Below, piece by piece: positions 1-8,966 of a stretch of 64,000 nucleotides of DNA (position 1 is the stretch's first letter; the number at the start of each line of letters is the position of its first letter). The stretch comes from Lactobacillus kefiranofaciens. GTDB taxonomy: Bacteria > Bacillota > Bacilli > Lactobacillales > Lactobacillaceae. Under the pieces are notes generated by a model, which saw only the letters and a list, made by a program, of their open reading frames with translations, ran no database searches and had not been told where the DNA came from. The position numbers and the translations under genes are program-made. The stretch spans positions 27,949 through 91,948 of the forward strand of contig NZ_FMXC01000005.1 in assembly GCF_900103655.1 (NCBI RefSeq), given 5' to 3'.

Positions 1-82
1 AACCATAAACAGTAGTAATAATCATTAGGACTAGGCTCATGGTCGTTAATGTCTTTTTAGTTTGTTTATTATCCTCATCCAA
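1..82 (-). CDS. N-terminal fragment of a membrane transporter, probably an APC-type amino-acid permease (runs off the left edge)
   Basis: Only 27 codons are visible. Translation from a TTG at 82 gives a short charged head (MDEDNKQTKKTL) and then the start of a hydrophobic segment (TTMSLVLMIITTVYG), the pattern of the first helix in APC-family amino-acid/GABA antiporters. An AGAGG sequence 7 nt upstream favours the TTG. The nearby ATG at 78 is in another frame and reaches a stop after 10 codons. The rest of the gene lies outside the window, so substrate and family cannot be settled. Confidence 0.5.
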   Translation of the reverse strand, partial: MDEDNKQTKKTLTTMSLVLMIITTVYG

Positions 83-166
83 AACAAAACCTCTACTTTC
101 TTTTCTACTCCTTTCATTCTATCATTGTTTCTTTAAAGCGCATTCATTCTAATAATCGTCTCATAA

Positions 167-194
167 GAAAAAGCCGCCTATTATCAGCGGCTTT
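167..194 (-). terminator. Intrinsic terminator of the small membrane protein gene at 201-473
   Basis: A perfect 7-bp stem (AAGCCGC/GCGGCTT, 171-177 with 187-193) with a 9-nt loop is followed on the minus strand by a T-run. It lies directly after the stop codon of the 201-473 gene. Confidence 0.8.
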
Positions 195-200
195 ATTTAT

Positions 201-473
201 TCAGCTGTTAATTTGTTTACCAGGCACGTCATCTAAATGAATACGAACATCATTAGCATCATTGCCAGCCTGATCTTTTTCTTCTAAGTTAGATTTTATT
301 AATTCAGCCTTAGAGTCATTCGTTACGCTATCAGGAGCATTTAACCTCATTGTTTCAGATTCTGCGGCCTTCTTTTCTTTAATCTTTTTTACAAGGCAAT
401 ATGTACCCGTAGCGGCAGCAGCAATTGCTCCGATAGTGGTTAATGCCATTACTACAATCTTCAAATTTACCAT
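201..473 (-). CDS. Small hypothetical single-span membrane protein
   Basis: The predicted product is 90 residues. Residues 1-28 (starting MVNLKIVVMALTTIGAIAAA) form one transmembrane helix that continues into a Lys-rich cluster (KKIKEKK), so the C-terminal two-thirds, acidic and polar, is likely cytoplasmic. I chose the ATG at 473 over one at 497 because AAGAGG sits 6 nt before it. The gene is monocistronic, lying between an amino-acid permease start and the engB terminator, with its own terminator. I recognise no family. Confidence 0.6.
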   Translation of the reverse strand: MVNLKIVVMALTTIGAIAAAATGTYCLVKKIKEKKAAESETMRLNAPDSVTNDSKAELIKSNLEEKDQAGNDANDVRIHLDDVPGKQINS

Positions 474-563
474 AGGAATACCTCTTTCTATAATCAACTA
501 TCTATTTTTCTTTTAATTATACGTGAATTAAGGGCTACTTTCATTTTTTATGCTTAACAAAAC

Positions 564-587
564 AAAAAGCACCATTTGGTGCTTTTT
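564..587 (-). terminator. Intrinsic terminator of the clpX-engB unit
   Basis: An inverted repeat, AAAAAGCACCA-TTT-(T)GGTGCTTTTT, lies immediately downstream of the engB stop codon. The stem is 9-10 bp with A/T runs on both sides. Confidence 0.9.
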
Positions 588-1178
588 CTATTCATTAACT
601 CTGTCTTCAATCCAATTATTCAATTCAGCAACGTGAAGCTTAGTTACAGAAGAAAAAGTTAAAACGGTCACATGATCATAATTTAAATCCAGCTTTTTCT
701 TTAATTGAGCTAATGTTTTATTAACTTGGCTCTTTTTAATCTTATCCATCTTAGTGCAGACAACTAAGATAGGAATATTTAAATATTGCGCGTAATTATA
801 CATCGCAATATCGTCTTTCGTTGGTTCATGTCGACCATCAACTAAAATGATTAGGCCTTTCAAGTTGGGTCTAGTTTCTAAATAATCTTGGATCATCTGT
901 CCAAACTCTTGCCGCTTCTTTTGTGATACTTTAGCATAACCATAGCCAGGAACATCTACTAAATAAAATTCTTCATTAACTAAGTAGAAGTTTAAAGTCT
1001 GCGTCTTACCTGGCTGAGAAGACGTTCTAGCTAGGTTTTTACGCTTAAGGAAGGTATTAATCAAACTGGATTTTCCCACATTAGATCGGCCTGCCAAGGC
1101 GATCTCAGGCAAGTTATCTTGTGGATATTGTGATTCTTTTACAGCACTAACGGCATAACTACTGCTTTTAATGATCAT
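588..1178 (-). CDS. engB: Ribosome biogenesis GTP-binding protein YihA/YsxC (EngB)
   Basis: EngB is an essential TRAFAC-class GTPase that acts in late maturation of the 50S subunit. The 196-residue product shows G1 GRSNVGKSS near residue 32, G2/G3 with the [10 protein letters not shown] stretch typical of the family, and the specificity motif TKMD followed by SS. The length is usual for the family. I start at the ATG at 1178; a GTG at 1184 is also possible, but AGG is better spaced for the ATG. The start overlaps the 3' end of clpX by 11 nt, so translation is probably coupled. The clpX-engB order is a conserved Firmicutes arrangement. Confidence 0.95.
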   Translation of the reverse strand: MIIKSSSYAVSAVKESQYPQDNLPEIALAGRSNVGKSSLINTFLKRKNLARTSSQPGKTQTLNFYLVNEEFYLVDVPGYGYAKVSQKKRQEFGQMIQDYLETRPNLKGLIILVDGRHEPTKDDIAMYNYAQYLNIPILVVCTKMDKIKKSQVNKTLAQLKKKLDLNYDHVTVLTFSSVTKLHVAELNNWIEDRVNE

Positions 1179-2436
1179 TGGCACTTACCTGCGAATCAGT
1201 GTCTTCTTTTTTCTTCCGAGTCACACGCGGCTGAGCATGACGAGTAATCACATCCTTGGTTACTTCGACTGCTTGAATATCCTTTTCACTAGGAGTTTCG
1301 TACATGATATCCATGATCGAATTTTCAATAATTGTTCTCAATCCACGTGCACCCATATTTCTTTGGATTGCTAAATCTGCAATTGCTTTGAGTGCACCAT
1401 CAGTGAATTTTAACTCAACATCATCTAATGAGAGCAATTTCTTATATTGTTTAACCAAAGCATTCTTAGGCTCCGTTAAAACTCTCACTAAATCTTTGCT
1501 GCTCAACTTATCAAGCGTAGTAATAATTGGAATTCTACCGATAAATTCTGGAATCATTCCAAATTTTACCAAATCAGCAGTAGTTAAATGCCGAGTCCAA
1601 TCATCAGCATTGATCTTATCAACTTCATTTTCTGCACCAAAACCGATGGTTTTCTTACCTAAACGGTTTTTAACAATTTGTTCGATTCCATCAAAAGCAC
1701 CACCAACAATAAAGAGAATGTTAGTAGTATCCATCTTGATCATTTCTTGCTGTGGATGCTTGCGTCCACCTTGTGGCGGTACAGAAGCGATTGTTCCTTC
1801 GAGAATCTTTAACAAAGATTGCTGCACGCCTTCGCCTGAAACATCCCGAGTAATTGAGACATTTTCTGATTTTTTGGAGATCTTATCGATTTCATCGATA
1901 TAAATAATGCCGCGTTGTGCACGTTCCAAATCATAATCTGCGTTTTGCAACAATTTAAGCAAAATATTTTCTACATCTTCACCAACATAACCTGCTTCAG
2001 TTAATGTAGTTGCATCAGCAATCGCAAAAGGCACATTCAAAATTCTTGCTAAAGTCTGTGCCAGATAAGTCTTACCAGATCCAGTTGGCCCAATCATTGC
2101 AATATTAGACTTTTGCAATTCAGTAGAAGAATCCACATCCATTTGGCTAATCCGCTTATAATGGTTATATACCGCAACAGATAATACTTTTTTAGCACGA
2201 TCTTGCCCAATGACATATTGGTCAAGTTGCTTTTTAATCTCTACTGGTTTAGGTAATTCTCGAGCTGCCTTAATTGAATCAGCTCTTAATTCATCGTCAA
2301 TAATTTTTTTAGCCAAGTCTACACATTCGTTACAAATATAAGCGCCGTTACCGGCAATCATTTTTTTGACCTGGTCTTGAGTTTTACCACAAAAAGAACA
2401 TTTAATTTCTTCTTGATCTGTAAACTGATTTGCCAT
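1168..2436 (-). CDS. clpX: ATP-dependent Clp protease ATP-binding subunit ClpX
   Basis: ClpX is the AAA+ unfoldase that recognises substrates and feeds them to ClpP. The 422-residue product begins with a four-cysteine zinc-binding domain (CSFCGKT...CNEC, residues 14-39). The AAA+ core follows: Walker A GPTGSGKT, Walker [10 protein letters not shown], the GYVG pore loop, the IGFG loop that contacts ClpP, and sensor 2 GARGLR. A C-terminal Lys/Asp-rich tail ends the protein. The ATG at 2436 is supported by AGGGAGG 8 nt upstream; eight in-frame codons before it are not needed. clpP is not in this window. Confidence 0.97.
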   Translation of the reverse strand: MANQFTDQEEIKCSFCGKTQDQVKKMIAGNGAYICNECVDLAKKIIDDELRADSIKAARELPKPVEIKKQLDQYVIGQDRAKKVLSVAVYNHYKRISQMDVDSSTELQKSNIAMIGPTGSGKTYLAQTLARILNVPFAIADATTLTEAGYVGEDVENILLKLLQNADYDLERAQRGIIYIDEIDKISKKSENVSITRDVSGEGVQQSLLKILEGTIASVPPQGGRKHPQQEMIKMDTTNILFIVGGAFDGIEQIVKNRLGKKTIGFGAENEVDKINADDWTRHLTTADLVKFGMIPEFIGRIPIITTLDKLSSKDLVRVLTEPKNALVKQYKKLLSLDDVELKFTDGALKAIADLAIQRNMGARGLRTIIENSIMDIMYETPSEKDIQAVEVTKDVITRHAQPRVTRKKKEDTDSQVSANDH

Positions 2437-2511
2437 ATTGTTCCTCCCTATATCTACCAAAATAGATTATCATACATTAACTAAAATTGGTAAATATCAA
2501 GCTTGAAGATC

Positions 2512-2540
2512 AAAAAAAGCGGCCTATAGCCGCTCTTTTT
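2512..2540 (-). terminator. Intrinsic terminator of tig
   Basis: The stem AGCGGC/GCCGCT (2518-2523 with 2529-2534) has A and T runs on both sides. It lies between tig and clpX. On the minus strand it ends in TTTTTTT, so it closes the tig transcript. Confidence 0.85.
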
Positions 2541-2561
2541 GATAAAAAGTAATAAAAATTA

Positions 2562-3893
2562 TTACTTGTCTTCCTTCTTATCGTCTGATTCCTTTGCTTC
2601 AAGCTTTGCTTTAGCAACTTGCTTTGCATTATCAGTAATAAGATCCATAGCCTTACGTACAGTAATGTCGTGGCTCAACATGTCATCTGACAAAGTGTTA
2701 CGTACAGTCTTTTCATCCATGTTGTATTCAGCAGCCAAGTCCTTGATTTCCTTGTCAATTTCTTCCTTAGTTGCCTTAAGACCCTCTTTATCAACGATAG
2801 CTTCAAGAACTAAGTTGGTCTTAACTCTTTCTGCAGCGTTCTTAGCAAATTGCGAACGTAATTGTTGTTCGTTAGTGTTAGTCAACTTGTAATAAGTTTG
2901 AGGATCAATACCTTGACGTTGCATATTACCTAAGTATTGATTCAGTTGAGTATCAACATCTTCTTGAATCATAGCATCAGGAATTTCGTCAACAGTGGCA
3001 TTCTTTACTGCACCTTCAATTGCAGCTTCTTGAATAGCATCATTAGCAGCTTGTTCCTTTTGATCCTTCAAATTCTTCTTGATCTTGTCCTTCAAGTCAT
3101 CAAGCGTATCTACTGAATCGTCAACATCCTTAGCAAATTCGTCATCTAACTTAGGAAGTTGCTTTGACTTAACTTCGTGAATCTTAGTAGCAAAGTGAGC
3201 TTCCTTACCAGCTAAGTTCTTTGCACCGTAATCCTTAGGGAAAGTTACTACAACATCTACATCGTCACCAGCTTCGTGACCAATAAGTTGATCTTCAAAG
3301 CCTGGAATAAATGCATTTGAACCTAATTCAAGTGAATAGTTTTCAGCTGAGCCGCCTTCAAATTCCTTGCCATCAATAGTACCCTTGTAATCGATAGTTA
3401 CAGTATCGCCTTTTTCAGCTTTACCCTTCTTAAGAACAAGTTCAGCATTTTGTTCACGGCGTTTGTCAAGTTCAGCATCAACATCTTTTTGGTAAACACG
3501 GGTGTTTTGCTTTGGTACTTCAATACCCTTGTAATCACCTAACTTAACCTCTGGTTGAACAGTTACAGTAGCCTTCATAGTCCAGTCCTTGCCCTTATCC
3601 ATTGATACAGGAGCAATTTGTGGTTGACCTACTGCATCGATACCTGCTTCTTTAACAGCAGCAGAATATGCATTAGGCAATACAATGTTCAATGCATCTT
3701 CGTATAATGCTTCTTCACCATAATATTGATCAAAAATTACACGAGAAACATGGCCTTTTCTAAAGCCAGGAACACGCAAGTTTTTCTTTACTTTTCTAAA
3801 TGCTTGGTCTAAACCTAATTTAATTTCATCTTGTGAAATATCAAAAGTAAGATCACCGGTTGTCTTACCGGTCTTTTCCCATTTTACAGACAT
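2562..3893 (-). CDS. tig: Trigger factor, ribosome-associated chaperone and peptidyl-prolyl isomerase
   Basis: Trigger factor binds ribosomal protein L23 at the exit tunnel and shields nascent chains. The 443-residue product has the N-terminal ribosome-binding domain with a GFRKGHV signature (residues 44-50, matching the family GFRxGKxP loop), then a central FKBP-type PPIase domain (about 150-240, with [17 protein letters not shown] split around residue 170). A long helical C-terminal substrate-binding domain ends in a Lys/Asp-rich tail. GGAGG lies about 10 nt before the ATG. The gene is transcribed alone between tuf and clpX, with its own promoter and terminator. Confidence 0.97.
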   Translation of the reverse strand: MSVKWEKTGKTTGDLTFDISQDEIKLGLDQAFRKVKKNLRVPGFRKGHVSRVIFDQYYGEEALYEDALNIVLPNAYSAAVKEAGIDAVGQPQIAPVSMDKGKDWTMKATVTVQPEVKLGDYKGIEVPKQNTRVYQKDVDAELDKRREQNAELVLKKGKAEKGDTVTIDYKGTIDGKEFEGGSAENYSLELGSNAFIPGFEDQLIGHEAGDDVDVVVTFPKDYGAKNLAGKEAHFATKIHEVKSKQLPKLDDEFAKDVDDSVDTLDDLKDKIKKNLKDQKEQAANDAIQEAAIEGAVKNATVDEIPDAMIQEDVDTQLNQYLGNMQRQGIDPQTYYKLTNTNEQQLRSQFAKNAAERVKTNLVLEAIVDKEGLKATKEEIDKEIKDLAAEYNMDEKTVRNTLSDDMLSHDITVRKAMDLITDNAKQVAKAKLEAKESDDKKEDK

Positions 3894-3945
3894 TAATAAA
3901 ATACCTCCAATGTCAAGTTTGAGTTTGCTTCTTGCATACTAAGTT

Positions 3946-3974
3946 ATCTTACCGTAAAAGTGCACAAAAAACAA
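3946..3974 (-). promoter_or_regulatory. Probable promoter of tig
   Basis: On the minus strand TTGTTT is followed by a 17-bp spacer and TAAGAT, placing a start site about 45 nt upstream of the tig Shine-Dalgarno. The -35 box is weak and there is no experimental support. Confidence 0.5.
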
Positions 3975-3984
3975 ATATAAAAGA

Positions 3985-4018
3985 AAAAGATGCGCTCCTG
4001 TGAAGAAGTGCATCTTTT
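3985..4018 (-). terminator. Intrinsic terminator of tuf
   Basis: The stem AAAAAGATGC/GCATCTTTT (3985-3993 with 4010-4018) has a long loop and a T-run on the minus strand. It lies just after the tuf stop. Confidence 0.8.
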
Positions 4019-4036
4019 CTGCTATAACGTTAGAAA

Positions 4037-5227
4037 TTAGTCAAGGATTTCAGTAACTTGACCGGCACCAACGGTACGACCACCTTCACGGATGGTGAAC
4101 TTAGTACCCTTTTCGATGGCAGCTGGCTTGATTAACTTAACAGTAAATTCTGTGTTATCACCAGGCATAACCATTTCAGTACCTTCTGGCAATTCAATTT
4201 CACCAGTAATATCAGTGGTGTGGAAGTAGAATTGTGGACGGTAGTCTGAGAAGAATGGGGTGTGACGGCCTCCTTCTTCCTTCTTCAAGATATAAACTTG
4301 ACCCTTAAATTCCTTGTGGGTTTGAATTGAGCCAGGTGCAGCCAATACTTGACCACGAACAACTTGGTCACGGTCAATACCACGAAGTAAGATACCAACG
4401 TTATCGCCGGCTTCACCTAAGTCCAAAGTCTTGTGGAACATTTCCAAGCCAGTAACAACTGACTTAAGAACCTTGTCTACCAAACCAACGATTTCAACTT
4501 CGTCACCGATCTTAACAGTACCACGGTCGATACGACCTGAAGCAACAGTACCACGACCAGTAATAGTAAATACGTCTTCAACTGGCATTAAGAATGGCTT
4601 GTCAGTTTGACGTTCTGGAGTTGGGATGTATTCATCAACGATGTCCATCAACTTCAAGATTTGTTCTTGAGCTTCCTTGTCGCCTTGTAAAGCCTTAAGA
4701 GCTGAACCACGAACAACTGGAATATCATCACCAGGGTAATCGTATTCAGTTAATAAGTCACGAACTTCCATTTCAACCAAGTCGATAAGTTCTGGATCGT
4801 CAACCAAATCACATTTGTTCAAGAATACAACGATGTATTTAACACCAACTTGACGAGCAAGCAAAATGTGTTCACGAGTCTGTGGCATAGGACCATCAGT
4901 TGCAGCAACAACCAAGATGGCACCATCCATTTGTGCAGCACCGGTAATCATGTTCTTAATGTAGTCGGCGTGGCCTGGAGCGTCCATGTGAGCGTAGTGA
5001 CGATTTTCAGTTTCGTATTCTACGTGGGCGGTGTTAATAGTGATACCACGTTCCTTTTCTTCTGGTGCAGCATCGATTTGATGATAATCTTCTGCCTTTG
5101 CCAAACCTTTTTCAGCTAAAACAGTAGTAATAGCCGCAGTTAAAGTGGTCTTACCGTGGTCAACGTGACCGATAGTACCAATGTTTACGTGTGGCTTAGT
5201 TCTAACGTAATGTTCTTTTTCTGCCAT
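4037..5227 (-). CDS. tuf: Translation elongation factor Tu
   Basis: EF-Tu delivers aminoacyl-tRNA to the ribosomal A site with GTP hydrolysis. The 396-residue product has G1 GHVDHGKT at residues 18-25, DAPGHADY (G3), NKCDLVDD (G4), and the two C-terminal beta-barrel domains ending in [14 protein letters not shown] place the start at the ATG at 5227, preceded by AGGAGGGTC, because the protein begins [15 protein letters not shown] as in other EF-Tu; nine in-frame codons before it are not used. It is a single gene with its own promoter, not in an rpsL/fusA operon here, which is usual for lactobacilli. Confidence 0.98.
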   Translation of the reverse strand: MAEKEHYVRTKPHVNIGTIGHVDHGKTTLTAAITTVLAEKGLAKAEDYHQIDAAPEEKERGITINTAHVEYETENRHYAHMDAPGHADYIKNMITGAAQMDGAILVVAATDGPMPQTREHILLARQVGVKYIVVFLNKCDLVDDPELIDLVEMEVRDLLTEYDYPGDDIPVVRGSALKALQGDKEAQEQILKLMDIVDEYIPTPERQTDKPFLMPVEDVFTITGRGTVASGRIDRGTVKIGDEVEIVGLVDKVLKSVVTGLEMFHKTLDLGEAGDNVGILLRGIDRDQVVRGQVLAAPGSIQTHKEFKGQVYILKKEEGGRHTPFFSDYRPQFYFHTTDITGEIELPEGTEMVMPGDNTEFTVKLIKPAAIEKGTKFTIREGGRTVGAGQVTEILD

Positions 5228-5372
5228 TAAAATGACCCTCCTGTAAATTTGCAAGAAGTCCGTTGAGATAAGTTAACGGATAATTCTCTGTTGAGTATTG
5301 TACTACTTTCTTCGGCAAATGCCTAGTAAAAAAGTTCGGACAAACTTTGCCTAACGAAAATATCCTTTGCTA

Positions 5373-5400
5373 ATTATACTAAAATGTTCGAAAATGTAAA
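5373..5400 (-). promoter_or_regulatory. Promoter of tuf
   Basis: On the minus strand TTTACA is followed by 16 bp and a perfect TATAAT. The predicted start gives a 5' leader of about 140 nt before the tuf start codon. This fits a strong housekeeping promoter for a highly expressed gene. Confidence 0.7.
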
Positions 5401-5417
5401 CCTTTTTTACTTATTTT

Positions 5418-6251
5418 TTATTTTGGCAAATGTTTATAAACTTTTTCAAAGAGCATTTGATGAGTTCGTCCATCTTTTTTCTCTAAATAAGATACTAAAT
5501 CACTAGCAAAACTATCTGGCTCATCAATATACTTGCTTAACTTAGGATATAAACTACCAATTACCAAGTTTGTTTCACCAATCATTAAAGGCAACTGACT
5601 AGGGTTATGGCTAAATTTCGTTCCAATTGCAGAAATTATTTCTTGATATTTAATTTCTTTTTCTAAAAGCTGAGTATCTACTGGAACAAAGCTTTCCAGA
5701 TTGCCAATTACCCAGATCTTAAATTCGTCTTCCACCCCTAACCTAATTAAATCCTCACAAATTGATAAACGTACTGCAAATTCTGGCGTAGGATCTAATA
5801 ATATGCTCTGAGCAAAAGTTTTAAAATTAATCAAATTTAATTTATGCAAATTTTCATAGTCGGCCTGAGTAACTTGTTTTTTTTGCTTGAAAGTTCGCAT
5901 AATCTGCTGTTGCTTCTCCTCTGGAGCAGGTTCTACTTGCAATGGTAAAGACAGACCCGTTAAATGCTTTACCTGCATAGCCTCTATCAAATATTGATTT
6001 TTCTGTAGCGTTTTGCAATACAAGCGATAAACTCGCTGGTCAGAAAAAAGATCAGGCTCTTCTTTAATTAAAGCATAAGCCTGATCCTCTTGTTTATTAG
6101 CACAATATAATTCACATAATTGCAAGACAACATCCAATGAATGTTCTCCTCGCAATGACTCTTCTAAATTTTCAATGGCAGCATGCAAATTCCCATTATG
6201 CTGATTTTCAGCAGCAAGTTTCAATAAATTCTTTTGACTTACTGATGTCAT
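5418..6251 (-). CDS. TPR-repeat-containing protein of unknown role, downstream of rnjB
   Basis: The predicted product is 277 residues. The N-terminal 110 residues look like helical tetratricopeptide repeats (pairs of helices with A/L/Y spacing, for example NGNLHAAIENLEESL). The remainder is helical with no recognisable catalytic motif. There is no signal peptide or membrane span, so it is probably a cytoplasmic protein-protein adaptor. It starts 6 nt after the rnjB stop, without a clear Shine-Dalgarno, which suggests translational coupling and an operon with RNase J2. A link to RNA turnover is an inference from position only. Confidence 0.75.
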   Translation of the reverse strand: MTSVSQKNLLKLAAENQHNGNLHAAIENLEESLRGEHSLDVVLQLCELYCANKQEDQAYALIKEEPDLFSDQRVYRLYCKTLQKNQYLIEAMQVKHLTGLSLPLQVEPAPEEKQQQIMRTFKQKKQVTQADYENLHKLNLINFKTFAQSILLDPTPEFAVRLSICEDLIRLGVEDEFKIWVIGNLESFVPVDTQLLEKEIKYQEIISAIGTKFSHNPSQLPLMIGETNLVIGSLYPKLSKYIDEPDSFASDLVSYLEKKDGRTHQMLFEKVYKHLPK

Positions 6252-6257
6252 ATTTTT

Positions 6258-8018
6258 TTATTCTTTCTTTTTCTTTTCGTTTCTATTATTTTTACGCGTT
6301 TTATCAGACTGAGACTTTTCATTGCGTTTTTGCATTGCACGATGACGATTTTGATTAACTTCCATTACTACTGGCAAAATCACTGGACGCTGGTTAGTCT
6401 TTTTATACAAAAATTTTTCTAAATCGCTCCAAATATCCTGCTTTAATTCAGTCCAGTCAAACTTTTTATGTTCGAAATTATTATTAATTGCTTTTTTAAT
6501 TACATCAATTGAATCCTTCATCAATTGATGGTTTGCCTTGATATAAACAAAGCCACGACTAGTTACCTTAGGTTCTGCAATAATTTTCTTTTTCTTATGA
6601 TCGATTGTAACTACTGCAATAAAGATTCCATCATCAGATAAGACTTCCCGATCTCGTAAAACAATACTACCAACATCACCAACGCCAGAGCCATCGATCA
6701 TTGTATCTTCGCCTGGCACTGGATCTGATAAGTAAAAGCGCTTTTTCTTAAAATCATAGTCTAAGCAGTCGCCATTTTTAGTAATATAAATATCCTTAGA
6801 GTTCATGCCAGCCTTAATCGCTAAACTACGCACAATTTCAAGCAAGCGATATTCGCCAATCACTGGAATTAAAAACTTAGGCTTCAAGGTATCAATTAGC
6901 AGTTGTAAATCACGACCAGTTGCATGACCGCTAGTATGCATATTACGTCCTAATTGAATAACTGTACCACCAGCTTTATATACCAGATCGCTAGTTTCTG
7001 CCACCATCGTCTCAACTGCATGAGAAGGAGTAGTAGCAAGGAAAATTAGATCCCCTTTATGAATAGTAATCATACTGTGACGCTTTTTGGCCATTTTTTG
7101 AAGAGAATTAAGCGGTTCACCCATTCTACCTGTTTCTAAAATAACTGTTTGTTCTTTGGGAACAGTCTTCAGATCCTTAACTCGCATAAGCAAACCCTCT
7201 GGAACATCCAAATAGCCTAACTTCATTGAAGTTCTGACGATCTTAGCCAAATCGCGTCCAGTTAAAAGCACTCTCTTCCCAGTAGCTTTAGCGGCGTTTA
7301 AAACTTCTTGTACACGATTTAAATTAGAAGCTTTAGCAGCGACAATAATTCTGCCAGTAGCATTTCTAAAGGCATTAGTTACGAAATTACCAATATCTTG
7401 CTCTGATGCATTAGGGAAAGATGCCTCGGCATTCGAAGAATCACTAAGCAAAGCTAAAACGTCTTTTTGTTCAATTTCGGCTAAGCGATCCATATCAGTA
7501 CGATAATTAGGTTCAGCCGTAGGGTCGAACTTAAAGTCACCAGTATAAACAACCTCACCTTCCGGAGTATGAACATCAATACCTAATGAATCAGGTATTG
7601 AATGCGTAGTATGGAAGAATGAAATGCTAGCATTCTTAAAGTCAATCTCTGTATCTGCATCAATAACGTGGAACAAATTGTTCTTGCGGTGCTTGTTTTC
7701 ACGTTGAACTTCAATTTTTGCCAGTTCAATACTCAATTGTGAACCAAATACAGGAATATCATATTTTCTTAAAATATATGGTAAAGCTCCAATTGAGTCG
7801 GCATGTCCATGGGTTAAAAAGATTCCAGCTACTCGATCACCATATTGTTCAAAGAAATCGAGGTCAGGAATTACTACATCAATGCCAAATAAAGAACTAT
7901 CTGGGTACTTTAATCCGGCATCAAGAACAAAAATTTCATCGTTAACTTGAACGGCGAACATGTCTTTACCTTGTTCACGCACACCGCTCAAGATCATAAT
8001 CTTAAGTTGATTAGCCAT
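6258..8018 (-). CDS. rnjB: Ribonuclease J, RNase J2-type paralogue
   Basis: It belongs to the metallo-beta-lactamase/beta-CASP ribonucleases that act in mRNA decay and rRNA maturation. The 586-residue product has the MBL motif as THGHADS at about residue 72, in place of the canonical HGHEDH. The later motifs GDFKFD, the beta-CASP region and SGHATGRDLQ are present. Degeneration of the HxHxDH site is what is known for RNase J2, which works mainly as partner of J1. A Lys-rich C-terminal tail follows residue 555. The catalytically intact paralogue rnjA lies at 19904. The gene is co-transcribed with the following TPR gene. Confidence 0.9.
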   Translation of the reverse strand: MANQLKIMILSGVREQGKDMFAVQVNDEIFVLDAGLKYPDSSLFGIDVVIPDLDFFEQYGDRVAGIFLTHGHADSIGALPYILRKYDIPVFGSQLSIELAKIEVQRENKHRKNNLFHVIDADTEIDFKNASISFFHTTHSIPDSLGIDVHTPEGEVVYTGDFKFDPTAEPNYRTDMDRLAEIEQKDVLALLSDSSNAEASFPNASEQDIGNFVTNAFRNATGRIIVAAKASNLNRVQEVLNAAKATGKRVLLTGRDLAKIVRTSMKLGYLDVPEGLLMRVKDLKTVPKEQTVILETGRMGEPLNSLQKMAKKRHSMITIHKGDLIFLATTPSHAVETMVAETSDLVYKAGGTVIQLGRNMHTSGHATGRDLQLLIDTLKPKFLIPVIGEYRLLEIVRSLAIKAGMNSKDIYITKNGDCLDYDFKKKRFYLSDPVPGEDTMIDGSGVGDVGSIVLRDREVLSDDGIFIAVVTIDHKKKKIIAEPKVTSRGFVYIKANHQLMKDSIDVIKKAINNNFEHKKFDWTELKQDIWSDLEKFLYKKTNQRPVILPVVMEVNQNRHRAMQKRNEKSQSDKTRKNNRNEKKKKE

Positions 8019-8126
8019 AATTTTTCCTTTTCTATCTAATTTTCAATTTTTTATGGATCAGAATGATCACAACGTAAAAATAATCTGTTTCAATTTTAGC
8101 ATAAATAAGGAAAAGTTAACAGGGTA

Positions 8127-8158
8127 GAAAAAAGAGCCAGCTTAAGCAGCTGACTCTT
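8127..8158 (-). terminator. Intrinsic terminator of rpsO
   Basis: A 10-bp stem (AAGAGTCAGC/GCTGGCTCTT, one G-U pair on the minus strand) is followed by TTTTTT, directly downstream of rpsO. Confidence 0.85.
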
Positions 8159-8171
8159 GCAATATCGAAAA

Positions 8172-8441
8172 TTAACGACGAAGACCTAACTTCTTGATTA
8201 GTTCACGGTAACGAGTAATGTCATTGTTTTCTAGGTAACGAAGCAAGTTACGACGGTGACCAATCTTCTTAAGCAAACCAACGTATGAGTGGTGGTCGTG
8301 CTTGTGGCTCTTCATGTGATCAGTCAAGTTGTTGATGTCTGCAGTTAAAAGAGCAACTTGAACTTCAACAGAACCAGTATCACCTTCGTGAGTTGCGTAT
8401 TCTTTCATAATATTTTCTTTTTCAGTCTTTGAAATTGCCAT
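8172..8441 (-). CDS. rpsO: 30S ribosomal protein S15
   Basis: S15 binds the 16S rRNA central domain early in assembly. The 89-residue length from the ATG at 8441 is exactly the family length, and the S15 signature region ([19 protein letters not shown], then RRNLLRYL) is present. A GAAAGGTGA Shine-Dalgarno sits 7-8 nt upstream of this ATG; a GTG four codons earlier lies inside that Shine-Dalgarno and is rejected. The gene has its own promoter and a structured leader (see 8470-8519), and is divergent from rpsT. Confidence 0.97.
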   Translation of the reverse strand: MAISKTEKENIMKEYATHEGDTGSVEVQVALLTADINNLTDHMKSHKHDHHSYVGLLKKIGHRRNLLRYLENNDITRYRELIKKLGLRR

Positions 8442-8469
8442 AGTTAATTTCACCTTTCATAAATAATTG

Positions 8470-8519
8470 CCATTAACAACGTCTACCGTCAGGTGTGAGC
8501 AGATAAACAGCGTTAATGG
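8470..8519 (-). promoter_or_regulatory. Structured 5' leader of rpsO, candidate S15 autoregulatory element
   Basis: In the rpsO leader, perfect 8-nt complementary arms (CCATTAAC and GTTAATGG, 8470-8477 with 8512-8519) enclose 34 nt able to form further helices. S15 represses its own mRNA through leader structures in several bacteria. This position and architecture fit such an element, but binding is inferred. Confidence 0.5.
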
Positions 8520-8534
8520 TTCACAACATAAATA

Positions 8535-8563
8535 ATGATACACAGATTTTTTTAAAAAAGCAA
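8535..8563 (-). promoter_or_regulatory. Promoter of rpsO
   Basis: Minus-strand TTGCTT, a 17-bp A/T-rich spacer, then TATCAT. It is back-to-back with the rpsT promoter. Confidence 0.65.
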
Positions 8564-8575
8564 GGGCAAATTGCC

Positions 8576-8604
8576 TTGCATCCCGCCTAGTTCTTAAGTA
8601 TAAT
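8576..8604 (+). promoter_or_regulatory. Promoter of rpsT
   Basis: TTGCAT, a 17-bp spacer and a perfect TATAAT. The predicted start is about 30 nt before the rpsT start codon. Only 12 bp separates this -35 box from that of rpsO. Confidence 0.8.
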
Positions 8605-8642
8605 GTATGAAGTAAATTTCTAGATCATTGGAGGTGAATTTT

Positions 8643-8900
8643 ATGCCACAAATCAAGTCAGCTATCAAACGTGTTAAGACGCAAAACGCTACTAAAGAAC
8701 GCAACGCTTCTGAATTAAGCAAGTTAAGAACTGCTGTTAAGAGATTCAAGAACGCTGTTGAAAGTGATAGTAAAGAAGACGTCTCCAAGTTGCATTTAGA
8801 AGCTGTTTGTGCTTTGGACAAGGCCGAATCAAAGGGCTTAATCCACAAGAACAAGGTTGCTCGTGACAAGAGCCGCTTAGCTAAGTTAGCAAAGAAGTAA
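8643..8900 (+). CDS. rpsT: 30S ribosomal protein S20
   Basis: S20 is a helical 16S rRNA-binding protein of the small subunit. The 85-residue Lys/Arg-rich product contains the family pattern [27 protein letters not shown] and [19 protein letters not shown]. The ATG at 8643 follows GGAGGTGA by 5 nt; an upstream in-frame ATG at 8628 lies before this Shine-Dalgarno and is not used. The gene is monocistronic and divergent from rpsO. Confidence 0.97.
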   Translation: MPQIKSAIKRVKTQNATKERNASELSKLRTAVKRFKNAVESDSKEDVSKLHLEAVCALDKAESKGLIHKNKVARDKSRLAKLAKK

Positions 8901-8926
8901 TTTTACTTATTACTAATAAAAAACTC

Positions 8927-8960
8927 AAAAAGAGAGAAGAATTTATCTTCTCTCTTTTTT
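8927..8960. terminator. Bidirectional terminator between rpsT and holA
   Basis: A long stem (AAAGAGAGAAGA/TCTTCTCTCTTT) with a 5-nt loop has A-run and T-run flanks. It serves the convergent rpsT (+) and comEC-holA (-) transcripts. Confidence 0.9.
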
Positions 8961-8966
8961 GCATTT

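Noticed and set aside
175..195. Promoter between the permease start and the small membrane protein
   Set aside because: The hairpin and T-run point to a terminator for the 201-473 gene; no convincing -35/-10 pair was seen.
1304..1903. Plus-strand frame of 199 codons antisense to clpX
   Set aside because: It has no Shine-Dalgarno, no protein-like composition, and lies wholly over the conserved clpX gene; a shadow frame.
8594..8869. Minus-strand frame over rpsT
   Set aside because: Shadow of the strongly supported S20 gene.
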